DNA from: an uncultured Clostridia bacterium
GTDB lineage: Bacteria; Bacillota; Clostridia; Christensenellales; UBA1242
DNA length: 64,000 bases
NCBI GenBank assembly: GCA_947382485.1
Contig: CANCYS010000001.1
Span: 181,425-245,424, forward strand
Reading direction: 5' to 3'
A program made the translations under genes and the position numbers. Shown here in pieces: positions 24,747 to 32,329 of this stretch (its first letter is position 1; each line of letters opens with the position of its first letter). Below the pieces are notes generated by a model that was given only the letters and a program-made list of their open reading frames with translations, was not told where the DNA came from and made no database searches.

Positions 24747-26769
24747 CAATTTTTTCTCCAAATAAATTTTCAATAAAACCTATCAATCCCTCAACATCGC
24801 TTTGTCCTGTTTGAGACAATAACAACTCTTTTATAAGCTCAGGGTTATCTTTTAGTTCTTTAAAATTCTCTATTACTTTTTCAAAACTTGTTGCTGTTTT
24901 ACTTTCTTTTTTTGCTATAGTTTTTAAGTTTGACAATTCTGTTTTTGTAGGATACTTAAATGATAACTTATAATTATTTTTTTTAACCAAATCAAACTCA
25001 TCAATATATTTTTGTATTGAGCTTTGACCGGAAATATAAACCTTAAATTTACTTCTCGTCATTGCTGTAAAAATTCTATTTCTAGTAAATGAATAAATAT
25101 TTTTTAAACTATGAGCATTTAAGATAAATACTATATTAGCTTCATTTCCTTTAGCCCTAAATATTGTCGTAAAAGGTATACTATTAGGAATTCGGAATTT
25201 TATAGCATTATCTCTATTAACGATATTTACATTGGCTAAATAATCATTTTTTTCTTCTTTAAATTCAAATAATTTATAAAACTCATTTTTAAATGAAATA
25301 TAATCATCATTTACTGAAATTGAATTTAAGTCAATAATTAAAATATCTTCTGGCTTTATATCTTCAGTCGTAATCAATCTATAAATTTCACTACAAACAG
25401 AAGAATATTGTTCAATGTCTGTGTTATGGATTGAAAATTCTATTGGGTTATCATATTGTTCAAAATTTTGTTTTTTTCTAATAAGTGTTACATCCTTACC
25501 ATATTTTAACTCTCCGGATTCAATCTCATAGCCTATACTTTCCCATGTAGATAGGTCTTGTATCATATTGGCCCACTTTGTTTTTTCATTTTCAATATTA
25601 TAAACACCTAAACCAAGGGCATGAGCAGTAATTAGTATTTGGTTTGGAGTCCTGTAACACGTTTTTAAATTAACATCATTACAAGGTTCATTGCCAAAAA
25701 TTTCTTCTTTAGTTGGCATTGATATATCAGAATCATTTAATGATTGAAGTTCGTCATATGCATAAATTATTGTTCCTGCAGGATTTAAAACATTCTTGGC
25801 TAAATTAAAAAATTCTAAAGGGAAGTCTTGAGCTTCATCGATGAAAATTTTATCATATACTCCAGTATTGTTTATATTTTTAATCTCATTTAGTAAATCG
25901 TTACAAACGAATCCAAATTTATTACTTTGCGCTATGACATCTGATAATGTTTTTCTTTCTACATTAAAATTTTTACAAATAGAAGAATAGAAACCATCCG
26001 TTTTTACATTACCCCAAGAATGTAAAATGTGTATGTTTTCAAAATTTGGATCGTTTATTTTATCAAAATCTCTGTAGAATCTCATAAACAAATCTTGAAT
26101 AAATTGTTTTAATGATACTGTATAAAAAACATATGCCATCTTTAATTCTGGGTAAAGATAATGAAGATATGCCATTTTTTTAACTAACAAAATAGTTTTT
26201 CCACTTCCTGCCAAACCTCTCACACGTAAATGAGTATTTGTATCTTCATATACCATATTAAATTGACTTTCATCAAACATACAAAGCCTATTATTTCTTT
26301 GTTTTATTAAGTCTCCTAAAGAATTAGGTTTTGAGACTTTTCGCTCATCCTTTTTGGTCAATCCAAAACTTTTTTGAATGATTGTATTAAGTTCCGATAA
26401 GTTATCATCACTAAATACATCTTGTTTATTACAAATATCATTGATTACTTCATTAAAATTTTCTATTTTAAAATATGTTACAATATCATTGTCTTCCTCA
26501 TATAAATCAAATATATCAGGAGAATCCATTATTGTTTTTGTAATAAACCTTTTGAAGGTCTTTTTTTCTTCTATATTATCGTAATAAACATAAATACCAG
26601 AATTGCAAATTAAAATAGACTTCAAAAAGTTTTTAGTGTTATCCATTTCAATTATTGGATATCCAAAATATATATTAATGTCCTTATTTGTGTTGCTTAA
26701 TTGTTTTTCAAGCTCTTTAAAAAACAAATCATCACGTTCATTTTTTTTGTAATCCCCAAATACTTTCAT
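24739..26769 (-). CDS. UvrD-like superfamily 1 helicase
   Basis: A 676-aa protein. Walker A GLAGSGKT lies at about 184-191, a Walker B/DExx box IFIDEAQDFP at about 307-316, motif III-like YAYDELQSL follows, then the motif IV Arg in KTCYRTP, motif V TTIFRAKGNEA and motif VI RIFTAMTRSK (UvrD_C_2 type). The first 150 residues are a family-specific N-terminal domain without recognised nuclease residues. It is expected to be an ATP-driven DNA or RNA translocase. ATG 26769 has GAGG six bases upstream; the GTG at 26781 overlaps that site. An extended -10 lies at 26792-26787. The DUF2290 gene overlaps its end. Confidence 0.9.
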   Translation of the reverse strand: MKVFGDYKKNERDDLFFKELEKQLSNTNKDINIYFGYPIIEMDNTKNFLKSILICNSGIYVYYDNIEEKKTFKRFITKTIMDSPDIFDLYEEDNDIVTYFKIENFNEVINDICNKQDVFSDDNLSELNTIIQKSFGLTKKDERKVSKPNSLGDLIKQRNNRLCMFDESQFNMVYEDTNTHLRVRGLAGSGKTILLVKKMAYLHYLYPELKMAYVFYTVSLKQFIQDLFMRFYRDFDKINDPNFENIHILHSWGNVKTDGFYSSICKNFNVERKTLSDVIAQSNKFGFVCNDLLNEIKNINNTGVYDKIFIDEAQDFPLEFFNLAKNVLNPAGTIIYAYDELQSLNDSDISMPTKEEIFGNEPCNDVNLKTCYRTPNQILITAHALGLGVYNIENEKTKWANMIQDLSTWESIGYEIESGELKYGKDVTLIRKKQNFEQYDNPIEFSIHNTDIEQYSSVCSEIYRLITTEDIKPEDILIIDLNSISVNDDYISFKNEFYKLFEFKEEKNDYLANVNIVNRDNAIKFRIPNSIPFTTIFRAKGNEANIVFILNAHSLKNIYSFTRNRIFTAMTRSKFKVYISGQSSIQKYIDEFDLVKKNNYKLSFKYPTKTELSNLKTIAKKESKTATSFEKVIENFKELKDNPELIKELLLSQTGQSDVEGLIGFIENLFGEKIDE

Positions 26770-26825
26770 ATTACGCCTCACTACAAATTATATCACATTT
26801 TTTACATTTTGTATATGTTTATAGA

Positions 26826-26858
26826 AAAAAAGAAGAAGTTTTTTTCAACTTCTTCTTG
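26826..26858 (-). terminator. Terminator of the 26869 gene
   Basis: AGAAGAAGTT/AACTTCTTCT hairpin followed by a T run when read on the minus strand. Confidence 0.7.
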
Positions 26859-26868
26859 TGTTGTTTTA

Positions 26869-27108
26869 TTAATTGGATTGGAAATGCGTATAAAGTGCGT
26901 TTGCGGATAGAGTTGAAGTTTTACCACCTGTGTCGGTAAAAGTTTTTAAGACGTGGGCAATAAGAAAAGATATTTTATCTATTTCTCGCAAACTTATTTT
27001 CACTTTGCCTATCTTTAATATATTAGTATTAAAGGAATAGCTGGCAGTATTTTCATCTATATCTTCACAATCAACAAAAAATTGTTTATCATTAATTTTA
27101 TTTGTCAT
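26869..27108 (-). CDS. Small hypothetical protein
   Basis: A 79-aa protein with no known motif. The central strand-helix pattern (NILKIGKVKISLREIDKISFLIAHVLKTF) looks like a small folded domain. It is supported by its own terminator and by a TATAAT at 27190-27185 that carries a Spo0A-box-like TTTTGTCGAAA 27 bases upstream. No Shine-Dalgarno is visible at the ATG. It may be a remnant or a small accessory protein of the island. Confidence 0.5.
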   Translation of the reverse strand: MTNKINDKQFFVDCEDIDENTASYSFNTNILKIGKVKISLREIDKISFLIAHVLKTFTDTGGKTSTLSANALYTHFQSN

Positions 27109-27184
27109 TTCATTTTTTATTTATATGAAATGTATGATAAAAACGATTATTGACTTAAATACAATTAGTCTTTCGGCCGTTTTT

Positions 27185-27227
27185 ATTATAGCATATCTTG
27201 TTTAAATTTTCTACTCTTTCGACAAAA
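27185..27227 (-). promoter_or_regulatory. Promoter with 0A-box-like element, upstream of 26869 gene
   Basis: TATAAT at 27190-27185 and TTTTGTCGAAA at 27227-27217 (minus strand), 27 bases apart from core TGTCGAA to -10. The same arrangement is seen at 28404-28366. Confidence 0.35.
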
Positions 27228-27250
27228 ACGAACAAGATATTGTTAAATAT

Positions 27251-27406
27251 ATGTACGATGCTTGTGAAAACCATAAAACATATGTCCTTGATGACGGACA
27301 TTATGTTAACATTTCAACTCACACGAGAGTTACCCCCCCCTACCAAAAAAAATTGGGGTTAAATAACAGTGTTGTTTTTTATGAAAATTTTATAATCAAT
27401 AATTAG
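27251..27406 (+). pseudogene. Probable 3' gene fragment with C8 tract
   Basis: The frame from ATG 27251 encodes 51 aa (MYDACENHKTYVLDDGHYV..., ending ENFIINN) and is open for a further 16 codons upstream without a start signal. The protein-like composition and lack of ribosome site suggest the tail of a broken gene. The frame passes through a run of eight C at 27333-27340, very rare in this AT-rich region. No family is recognised. Confidence 0.35.
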
Positions 27407-27591
27407 CAAAAGTTGGAAAAAATTATATTCTACCCATTTTTTAACAACTTTTTAAAAGATTAAAATCACTAAACCATATTATATTAAAACTCTAAGGTAT
27501 AAAATAGTTCCAATATTGTTACTACATACTTCAAATTAATGAATAAATAAAAGTATTAGATAATTTAATAATCTCAATTTTAAAATATAAT

Positions 27592-27768
27592 TTAATTATC
27601 TTTCAAATCTAAATATTTTTTTGTATAAATTTGTTCATAAGCTACTGATATAATTTTATTATTATAATTTTTAATATCTTCTAAAGTTATATCTATAATA
27701 GTATTCTTTTATACATTTTCAGTAATTAATAATGTTTCCAAACATAATGTTGTTTTTATAATCTGCAT
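27592..27768 (-). pseudogene. Small gene interrupted by an in-frame stop
   Basis: ATG 27768 has AGGAG five bases upstream and lies eight bases after the stop of the 27776 membrane-protein gene, so it is the second gene of that operon. After 19 codons a TAA (27711-27709) interrupts the frame, which then continues in the same register for 38 codons of protein-like sequence (ITLEDIKNYNNKIISVAYEQ..., ending LDLKDN) to a final TAA. The 57 sense codons therefore look like one small, helical protein inactivated by a single nonsense change. No family is recognised. Confidence 0.55.
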
Positions 27769-27775
27769 AAGTCTC

Positions 27776-28339
27776 CTATAACTTTATTTTTATAATTATT
27801 ATTACTGCTGAAATAATTATAAAAACTAAGATATGGATAATTAATCTTATTATCCAACTATCAGGTAAAGTATTCACTTTTGCAGATATAAAGTAAATTA
27901 TTGCACAGATAATGACATATACAATTATAGTTAAAATAATAACCCACCAATAAAAATATTGAATTAATATTATAGGAATAAACATATATACAAAATAATA
28001 TATTGTATAACAAACACTTCCCCAAGCAGGAATAGAATCTCTTTGATAACTATTTCCAACAGTATAGTATGAAATCCAATAAAATATATTTGACAGAGAT
28101 AAAGAATCAACAATCAATAAAATAATCCTTATAACTATTTCATATAACCAAGGCTCGAAATTTAGTTTTTGAATAAAAGTAGCAGCAATCAATTCAAATA
28201 CATTAGGAATAAAAATTGGAAGTAATGCAACACGCAAAACTAATCCTATAAATGCTACAACTTTATATACCCAATTGTAACTATTAATATTTGTAAAACA
28301 AGAAAATAAACCTTTAAATATTTTTTTGGCTATTGCCAC
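27776..28339 (-). CDS. Hypothetical polytopic membrane protein
   Basis: A 187-aa protein with about five membrane segments (roughly 25-50, 60-85, 95-115, 118-142, 160-183). The start is GTG 28339, decided by AAAGGAGG five bases upstream. The ATG at 28363 lies before the expected transcription start of the promoter GTGACA-17-TATAAT (28394-28366) and is unlikely to be on the mRNA. No family is recognised. A short gene with an internal stop follows in the same operon. A Spo0A-box-like element abuts the -35. Confidence 0.65.
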   Translation of the reverse strand: MAIAKKIFKGLFSCFTNINSYNWVYKVVAFIGLVLRVALLPIFIPNVFELIAATFIQKLNFEPWLYEIVIRIILLIVDSLSLSNIFYWISYYTVGNSYQRDSIPAWGSVCYTIYYFVYMFIPIILIQYFYWWVIILTIIVYVIICAIIYFISAKVNTLPDSWIIRLIIHILVFIIISAVIIIIKIKL

Positions 28340-28365
28340 ATTTTCCTCCTTTGTATTGTTCATTT

Positions 28366-28408
28366 ATTATAATATTTTTATAAAATAATGTCACTATTTC
28401 GACAAAAA
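28366..28408 (-). promoter_or_regulatory. Promoter with 0A-box-like element, upstream of the 27776 gene
   Basis: GTGACA (28394-28389), 17 bases, TATAAT (28371-28366); TGTCGAA (28404-28398) within TTTTGTCGAAAT stands just upstream of the -35, 26 bases before the -10. Confidence 0.5.
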
Positions 28409-28873
28409 AAGACAAGTTTAAATGATATATTTATTATAGTTAATTTTACTCCTTCGGAAACTTCTTTGCAAAAAATTGTGAATGATGATTATTTCCCAAA
28501 TTATTAATTTTTTTAGTGATATTTTTCTAATCCATTTTTAATATCTATTAAAATTATTAAAGTCATAAATTTTTTTAAATATGATTATTTAATATATAAA
28601 AAAGTTTAAAAGATATTTAAACATTTTTGAAATTAATGTTTGCAAAGTTAACAACAATTGTGTCGTAAGTATATATAAACATTGCTCATAATAATAAAAA
28701 TTTAATTTGAAATAAATTTGCGGATAAAAATTCATATTTGATTAAGTACATTTATAAAAAATATAATTTTGTCGAAATTTGTTGGAAAGATTATTTAAGA
28801 ATACAGTATAGATATAATTTAACTAAGATATAGATTAAAATAAAAAAATAATTGAATTAGTGGATTAATTATG
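28409..28873. other. Gene-free AT-rich stretch
   Basis: I see no credible gene here. A 39-codon frame (28388-28507, +) has no ribosome site. A third 0A-box-like TTTTGTCGAAA lies at 28767-28777 on the plus strand, without a clear promoter or gene after it. Confidence 0.5.
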
Positions 28874-28902
28874 TTGACAGTATTCTTGATTATTGTTATT
28901 AT
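28874..28902 (+). promoter_or_regulatory. Promoter of an orphan transcript
   Basis: TTGACA (28874-28879), 17 bases, TATTAT (28897-28902). No start codon with ribosome site follows before the terminator at 29003-29038. Confidence 0.7.
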
Positions 28903-28908
28903 ATTTAC

Positions 28909-29038
28909 AGAATATTTAGCACTCTCAACTTGAATTTGCTAAATATAAAAAATATAAGAGGTACATCATCGGAATAAATTTAGTATGGTTTATAATATAT
29001 AAATAACGCCGAGGATATAAACTCGGCGTTATTTGATT
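28909..29038 (+). ncRNA. Putative small structured RNA
   Basis: A transcript of about 130 nt is predicted from a near-perfect promoter (-10 ending at 28902) to a strong terminator. It starts with a TTTAGCA/TGCTAAA stem (28915-28921 with 28937-28943) and ends in an ATAACGCCGAG/CTCGGCGTTAT hairpin followed by T-rich sequence. The interior has no open frame longer than a few codons. No known RNA family is recognised. It lies in the defence island between the broken genes and the HNH/Pycsar genes. Confidence 0.5.
29003..29038 (+). terminator. Strong terminator of the orphan transcript
   Basis: AATAACGCCGAG, eight bases, CTCGGCGTTATT, then T-rich. The GC-rich stem is unusual for this region. Confidence 0.75.
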
Positions 29039-29139
29039 TTCAACTCGAAAATGAATTCTTGTAGCCTGAGAAACTTTGAGAATTCAATTTAAGAGGTTGA
29101 TGATGTTTTAAATCACTATGGATTATTTTAATTATTTAT

Positions 29140-29199
29140 AAACTCATTGTCAACCGAAATTTTAATTTTGTAAAAAGTTAAATAGATGACAATGAGTTT
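29140..29199 (+). repeat. 13-bp inverted repeat in the leader of the HNH gene
   Basis: AAACTCATTGTCA (29140-29152) is the exact reverse complement of TGACAATGAGTTT (29187-29199), with a 34-base loop and a T-rich stretch after it. It could be an attenuator, an operator or a mobile-element end. Confidence 0.55.
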
Positions 29200-29233
29200 T
29201 TACTTTTTATATAAAAAATATAGGAGGAAAAGT

Positions 29234-29488
29234 ATGAGATTTTTTAGAAGAAAAAGTCGCACTTATGTAACAAAAGAAGGATATATACAGCATTATAATC
29301 CGAAAAGTCCTGATGCGCGTAATAATGGATTTTCACCTGTTCATAGAGATGTGGCAAGAAAAATGATTGGGCGTAAAATAAAGACTAATGAAGTTGTACA
29401 TCATATTGATGGTAATAAATTAAATAATAAAAAATCAAACCTTGTTGTACTTACTAGGTCTCAACATTATAAAGTACACAATATTTAA
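29234..29488 (+). CDS. HNH endonuclease-like protein
   Basis: An 84-aa protein with an HNH_3-type motif: VVHHIDGNKLNNKKSNL (about residues 54-70), followed by TRSQHYKVH. The basic N-terminus (RFFRRKSR) could bind nucleic acid. Such small HNH proteins occur in phages and mobile DNA as nicking or homing enzymes. ATG 29234 is decided by AGGAGG six bases upstream; the longer frame from 29186 starts inside the inverted repeat of the leader. It is the first gene on this strand before the Pycsar pair, 75 bases upstream. Confidence 0.8.
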   Translation: MRFFRRKSRTYVTKEGYIQHYNPKSPDARNNGFSPVHRDVARKMIGRKIKTNEVVHHIDGNKLNNKKSNLVVLTRSQHYKVHNI

Positions 29489-29563
29489 ATTTGTTTAATT
29501 GAAGATACATTAAAAATAGGACGATAGTGAAATTACTATGGATACATTAGGGAGAAAATTAAT

Positions 29564-30280
29564 ATGTATAATTATAAAAATTCTAAATCAAATATTATAA
29601 ATATATTAAATTCAAAAACACCAATAAAGGAAAAAGATAATATTCCATCTGATCAAGAATTTACTTATGAAAATGGTGTTTTAAGTTGGGTTAGCGCAAT
29701 ATTTGTAGATATAAAAAGTTCAAGTGAATTATTTAAAAAAAGAGATGAAAAACTTGCAAGATTATTGAGAGCTTTTACATCTGAATTGATTACAATTTTT
29801 CAAGATTTTGATAATTATAATCAAATTGGTATTAGAGGTGATTGTGTTTACGCAATTTACTCAACTCCTAAACAAAACGACATTAAAAAAGTATTTAATA
29901 TTGCAGTTAAAATAAATACTTTTATGAAAATGTTTAACAAAATTTTAACACAGCAAGGTTATAGCAATATTGGTGTTGGAATAGGTTTAGGATGCGACAA
30001 ACAACTGATAATAAAAGCTGGTAGATCAGGTACAGGCATAAATGACAAAATTTGGATTGGAGATGCTGTGGTTGATGCATCTAACCTTTCATCTATTGCA
30101 AATAGATATGGAAATGATAAAATTACAATGAATCGTTGTTTTTATAGTAATTTACAAAAATATTATGAAGGCAAAGATTGGTTCCACTTAATTTCAAATT
30201 CTAGATACTTTAATGAATCATTTTATGAATGTGACGTAATAAATATTGAGTTTAACGAATGGATAGAAGAAGGTATGTAA
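29564..30280 (+). CDS. pycC: Pycsar nucleotide cyclase (PycC-like)
   Basis: A 238-aa single-domain class III nucleotidyl cyclase. FVDIKSSS (Asp49) and GIRGDCVYAIY (Asp93) hold the two metal-binding aspartates, and IGDAVVDASNLSS (about 165-177) corresponds to the conserved GDAVNLAARL-type helix. Lone cyclases of this kind directly followed by a small membrane protein are the PycC enzymes of Pycsar anti-phage systems, which make cUMP or cCMP on infection; which nucleotide is used here cannot be read from sequence by eye. AGGGAG precedes the ATG. The effector gene begins one base after the stop. Confidence 0.87.
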   Translation: MYNYKNSKSNIINILNSKTPIKEKDNIPSDQEFTYENGVLSWVSAIFVDIKSSSELFKKRDEKLARLLRAFTSELITIFQDFDNYNQIGIRGDCVYAIYSTPKQNDIKKVFNIAVKINTFMKMFNKILTQQGYSNIGVGIGLGCDKQLIIKAGRSGTGINDKIWIGDAVVDASNLSSIANRYGNDKITMNRCFYSNLQKYYEGKDWFHLISNSRYFNESFYECDVINIEFNEWIEEGM

Positions 30281-30281
30281 A

Positions 30282-30788
30282 ATGGAAAATTATAAAGATT
30301 TAAGAGACGATTTAGAAACAGTACAAAACCAAATAGAAAAGTTTGATAATAAAGCTAATATATTAATTGCAATTGTAAGTATAGTATTTGCAATAAGTTT
30401 AAATATACTTGATATTTTTAATCAACTTTCATTATTAGAAATGACACAAAGAATTCGTATAAAATATATAATTTTATTTATCTTAATTTCTTTTTATTTT
30501 TTAACTTTTACTTTGGAAATGATTTTTTTAATTTTGGTAATTTATCCTAGAAAAAAGAGGAACTCTGATGAAAATTCTTTAACTTATTATTTAGATGTTT
30601 CTAAAATGACAAACAAACAGATTAAAACATTAACAACTAAAAAAAATAATTCAAAAACTATTATTGACCAATTAAGAATAAATTCAATAATTTGCACCAC
30701 AAAACATAAAAGATTAGTAACTGCTATATGGTTGTTGATACCATTATTTTTATTTATGTTTGCACTATTTTTTGTAGCTATTATATAG
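30282..30788 (+). CDS. pycTM: Pycsar transmembrane effector (PycTM-like)
   Basis: The protein has 168 aa. After a helical N-terminus (about 1-24, LETVQNQIEKFDNKANIL) come membrane segments at about 25-46 and 60-88, then a polar cytoplasmic-like region of 55 residues and a third segment at about 148-168. The FDNKANILIAI motif is characteristic of the Pycsar-type effector family (DUF5706-like). When bound by the cyclic pyrimidine it is thought to disrupt the membrane and stop phage growth. It starts one base after the cyclase stop (ATGTAAAATG junction), so translation is coupled. Confidence 0.83.
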   Translation: MENYKDLRDDLETVQNQIEKFDNKANILIAIVSIVFAISLNILDIFNQLSLLEMTQRIRIKYIILFILISFYFLTFTLEMIFLILVIYPRKKRNSDENSLTYYLDVSKMTNKQIKTLTTKKNNSKTIIDQLRINSIICTTKHKRLVTAIWLLIPLFLFMFALFFVAII

Positions 30789-30845
30789 AATATATGAACA
30801 ACCTAAATTTTATTAAAATTGTTAAATTATTTGGAGAATAGAAAT

Positions 30846-32216
30846 ATGGATGAAATTAAATTTAATAAGTTTTTAAAAGCTGCTCAAATCGATGAAAGAG
30901 TTTGCTATGACTGGGAATTAGCAAAACCTTATGAAGATATTTTATCAATTATATATTCAGATGTAAAAAAATTTAGTTATTATACATTAGATGGAAGATT
31001 CGAAGATATTTTAACTAAATTAGCAACTAATCCCAAATATCAATTAGAAAACTATGAATATTTTCTTAAAAATATTAAATCAGAATTAGAAAAATTAAAA
31101 ACTGATAATATTATGATATTGCCGCTAAATTTTGTTAAAGATTTTGATAAAGATTTAATATTAGGCGAAAATATTAGAATATTTTTTCCTTCAAAATATG
31201 ATAAACAATCTTTAAAGTTGTCAGAAAATAAAATTCTAATCAAACAACAGCAAATAAAAAGAAAAATTATTCCTAATTATGACGATAATTTTTCTAAATA
31301 TTTTGAAAAAATTATAGGTGCTAGATTTGATAAAGCACATATTTTATTAGCCAAAGATAGAAACTTCTTTAATTACCCAATATTAACTATTGTTATAAAT
31401 AATATTGACTTTAAAGTTGAAATGGAATCTGGTAGAATTGCAGAGGCTGTATACACTTTTTCTAGAATGATAGATTTTAAAACAAAAAGAGAGATATTTT
31501 ATAGAGGTATTTTGGACTCTGACTTATTAAGTCCTGCAAGAACTTATGGAGTATATTATAATCCATATCGTAAAGAAACACTAAGTGACGGTTTTTATGG
31601 TTATTCATTTCGCTTTAATTTTTCAGAATATTTAGATATATCAACGGACTATTTCAAAGAAAATATAGAAACATTTTATGATTTAATTCAAACATTTATA
31701 AAATCATGTTTCCTTGATTTGGCAAAATATAGTGCTGAGGACATCAAAATAATTAACAAATGGAAGTGTTCTATATCAATGTTTAATTCTGCTTATGAGT
31801 TTGCATCTATTGAGAAATTTGATGCGTCAGTACTATTTTTATGTTCTATTTTAGAAACAATGATTTTAAAAAATAAAAGTAAAGAAAAACAGAAATTATT
31901 ATTACCTTTAATAAAAGAATTTTTTAAAAATTCAAAAAGTATTGAAGATTTAGAAAAAATTGAAAATACTATTAAAACTATATATAAATGTCGCAACGAT
32001 ATTATGCATGAAGGTTTAGGTTATGAATATAAATTCACATCTTCAAGAAGATTTAATGATTATCAAGGATTTTATCGTGGTATGAGACCATTTGAATATG
32101 GTGGGACATTTAATTCATATGAAGATAGAATGATAATAATACATGCTTTTAAAATTGTAATAGATGTTCTAATCTCAGATAGTACATTAAATAAAATTAA
32201 AAACATAATAAATTAA
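30846..32216 (+). CDS. Hypothetical protein with C-terminal HEPN-like (Apea-type) domain
   Basis: A 456-aa protein starting at ATG 30846 with TTGGAGA upstream, 57 bases after the PycTM gene and in the same direction. The first 290 residues are alpha/beta and unassigned. Residues about 310-456 look like an Apea/RiboL-type HEPN domain: a long helix (ASVLFLCSILETMIL) and a second with CRNDIMHEG, giving the RX4H motif Arg383-His388. HEPN RNases act in many toxin and abortive-infection systems. The arrangement suggests a third component of the Pycsar locus, or an independent neighbour; no known Pycsar system requires such a gene. Confidence 0.72.
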   Translation: MDEIKFNKFLKAAQIDERVCYDWELAKPYEDILSIIYSDVKKFSYYTLDGRFEDILTKLATNPKYQLENYEYFLKNIKSELEKLKTDNIMILPLNFVKDFDKDLILGENIRIFFPSKYDKQSLKLSENKILIKQQQIKRKIIPNYDDNFSKYFEKIIGARFDKAHILLAKDRNFFNYPILTIVINNIDFKVEMESGRIAEAVYTFSRMIDFKTKREIFYRGILDSDLLSPARTYGVYYNPYRKETLSDGFYGYSFRFNFSEYLDISTDYFKENIETFYDLIQTFIKSCFLDLAKYSAEDIKIINKWKCSISMFNSAYEFASIEKFDASVLFLCSILETMILKNKSKEKQKLLLPLIKEFFKNSKSIEDLEKIENTIKTIYKCRNDIMHEGLGYEYKFTSSRRFNDYQGFYRGMRPFEYGGTFNSYEDRMIIIHAFKIVIDVLISDSTLNKIKNIIN

Positions 32217-32329
32217 TCATCTAAACAATAATTACAACTTTTAAAATAAGATATATTTACCAAGATTTTTCTTTAAACATTTTAATCTATCTCGTACAAA
32301 TCACCTTTTCATAGCATAAAATATGACAA

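Noticed and set aside
28388..28507. 39-codon plus-strand frame in the gene-free island stretch
   Set aside because: Protein-like ending but no Shine-Dalgarno and it starts within the divergent promoter; kept only as a possible fragment.
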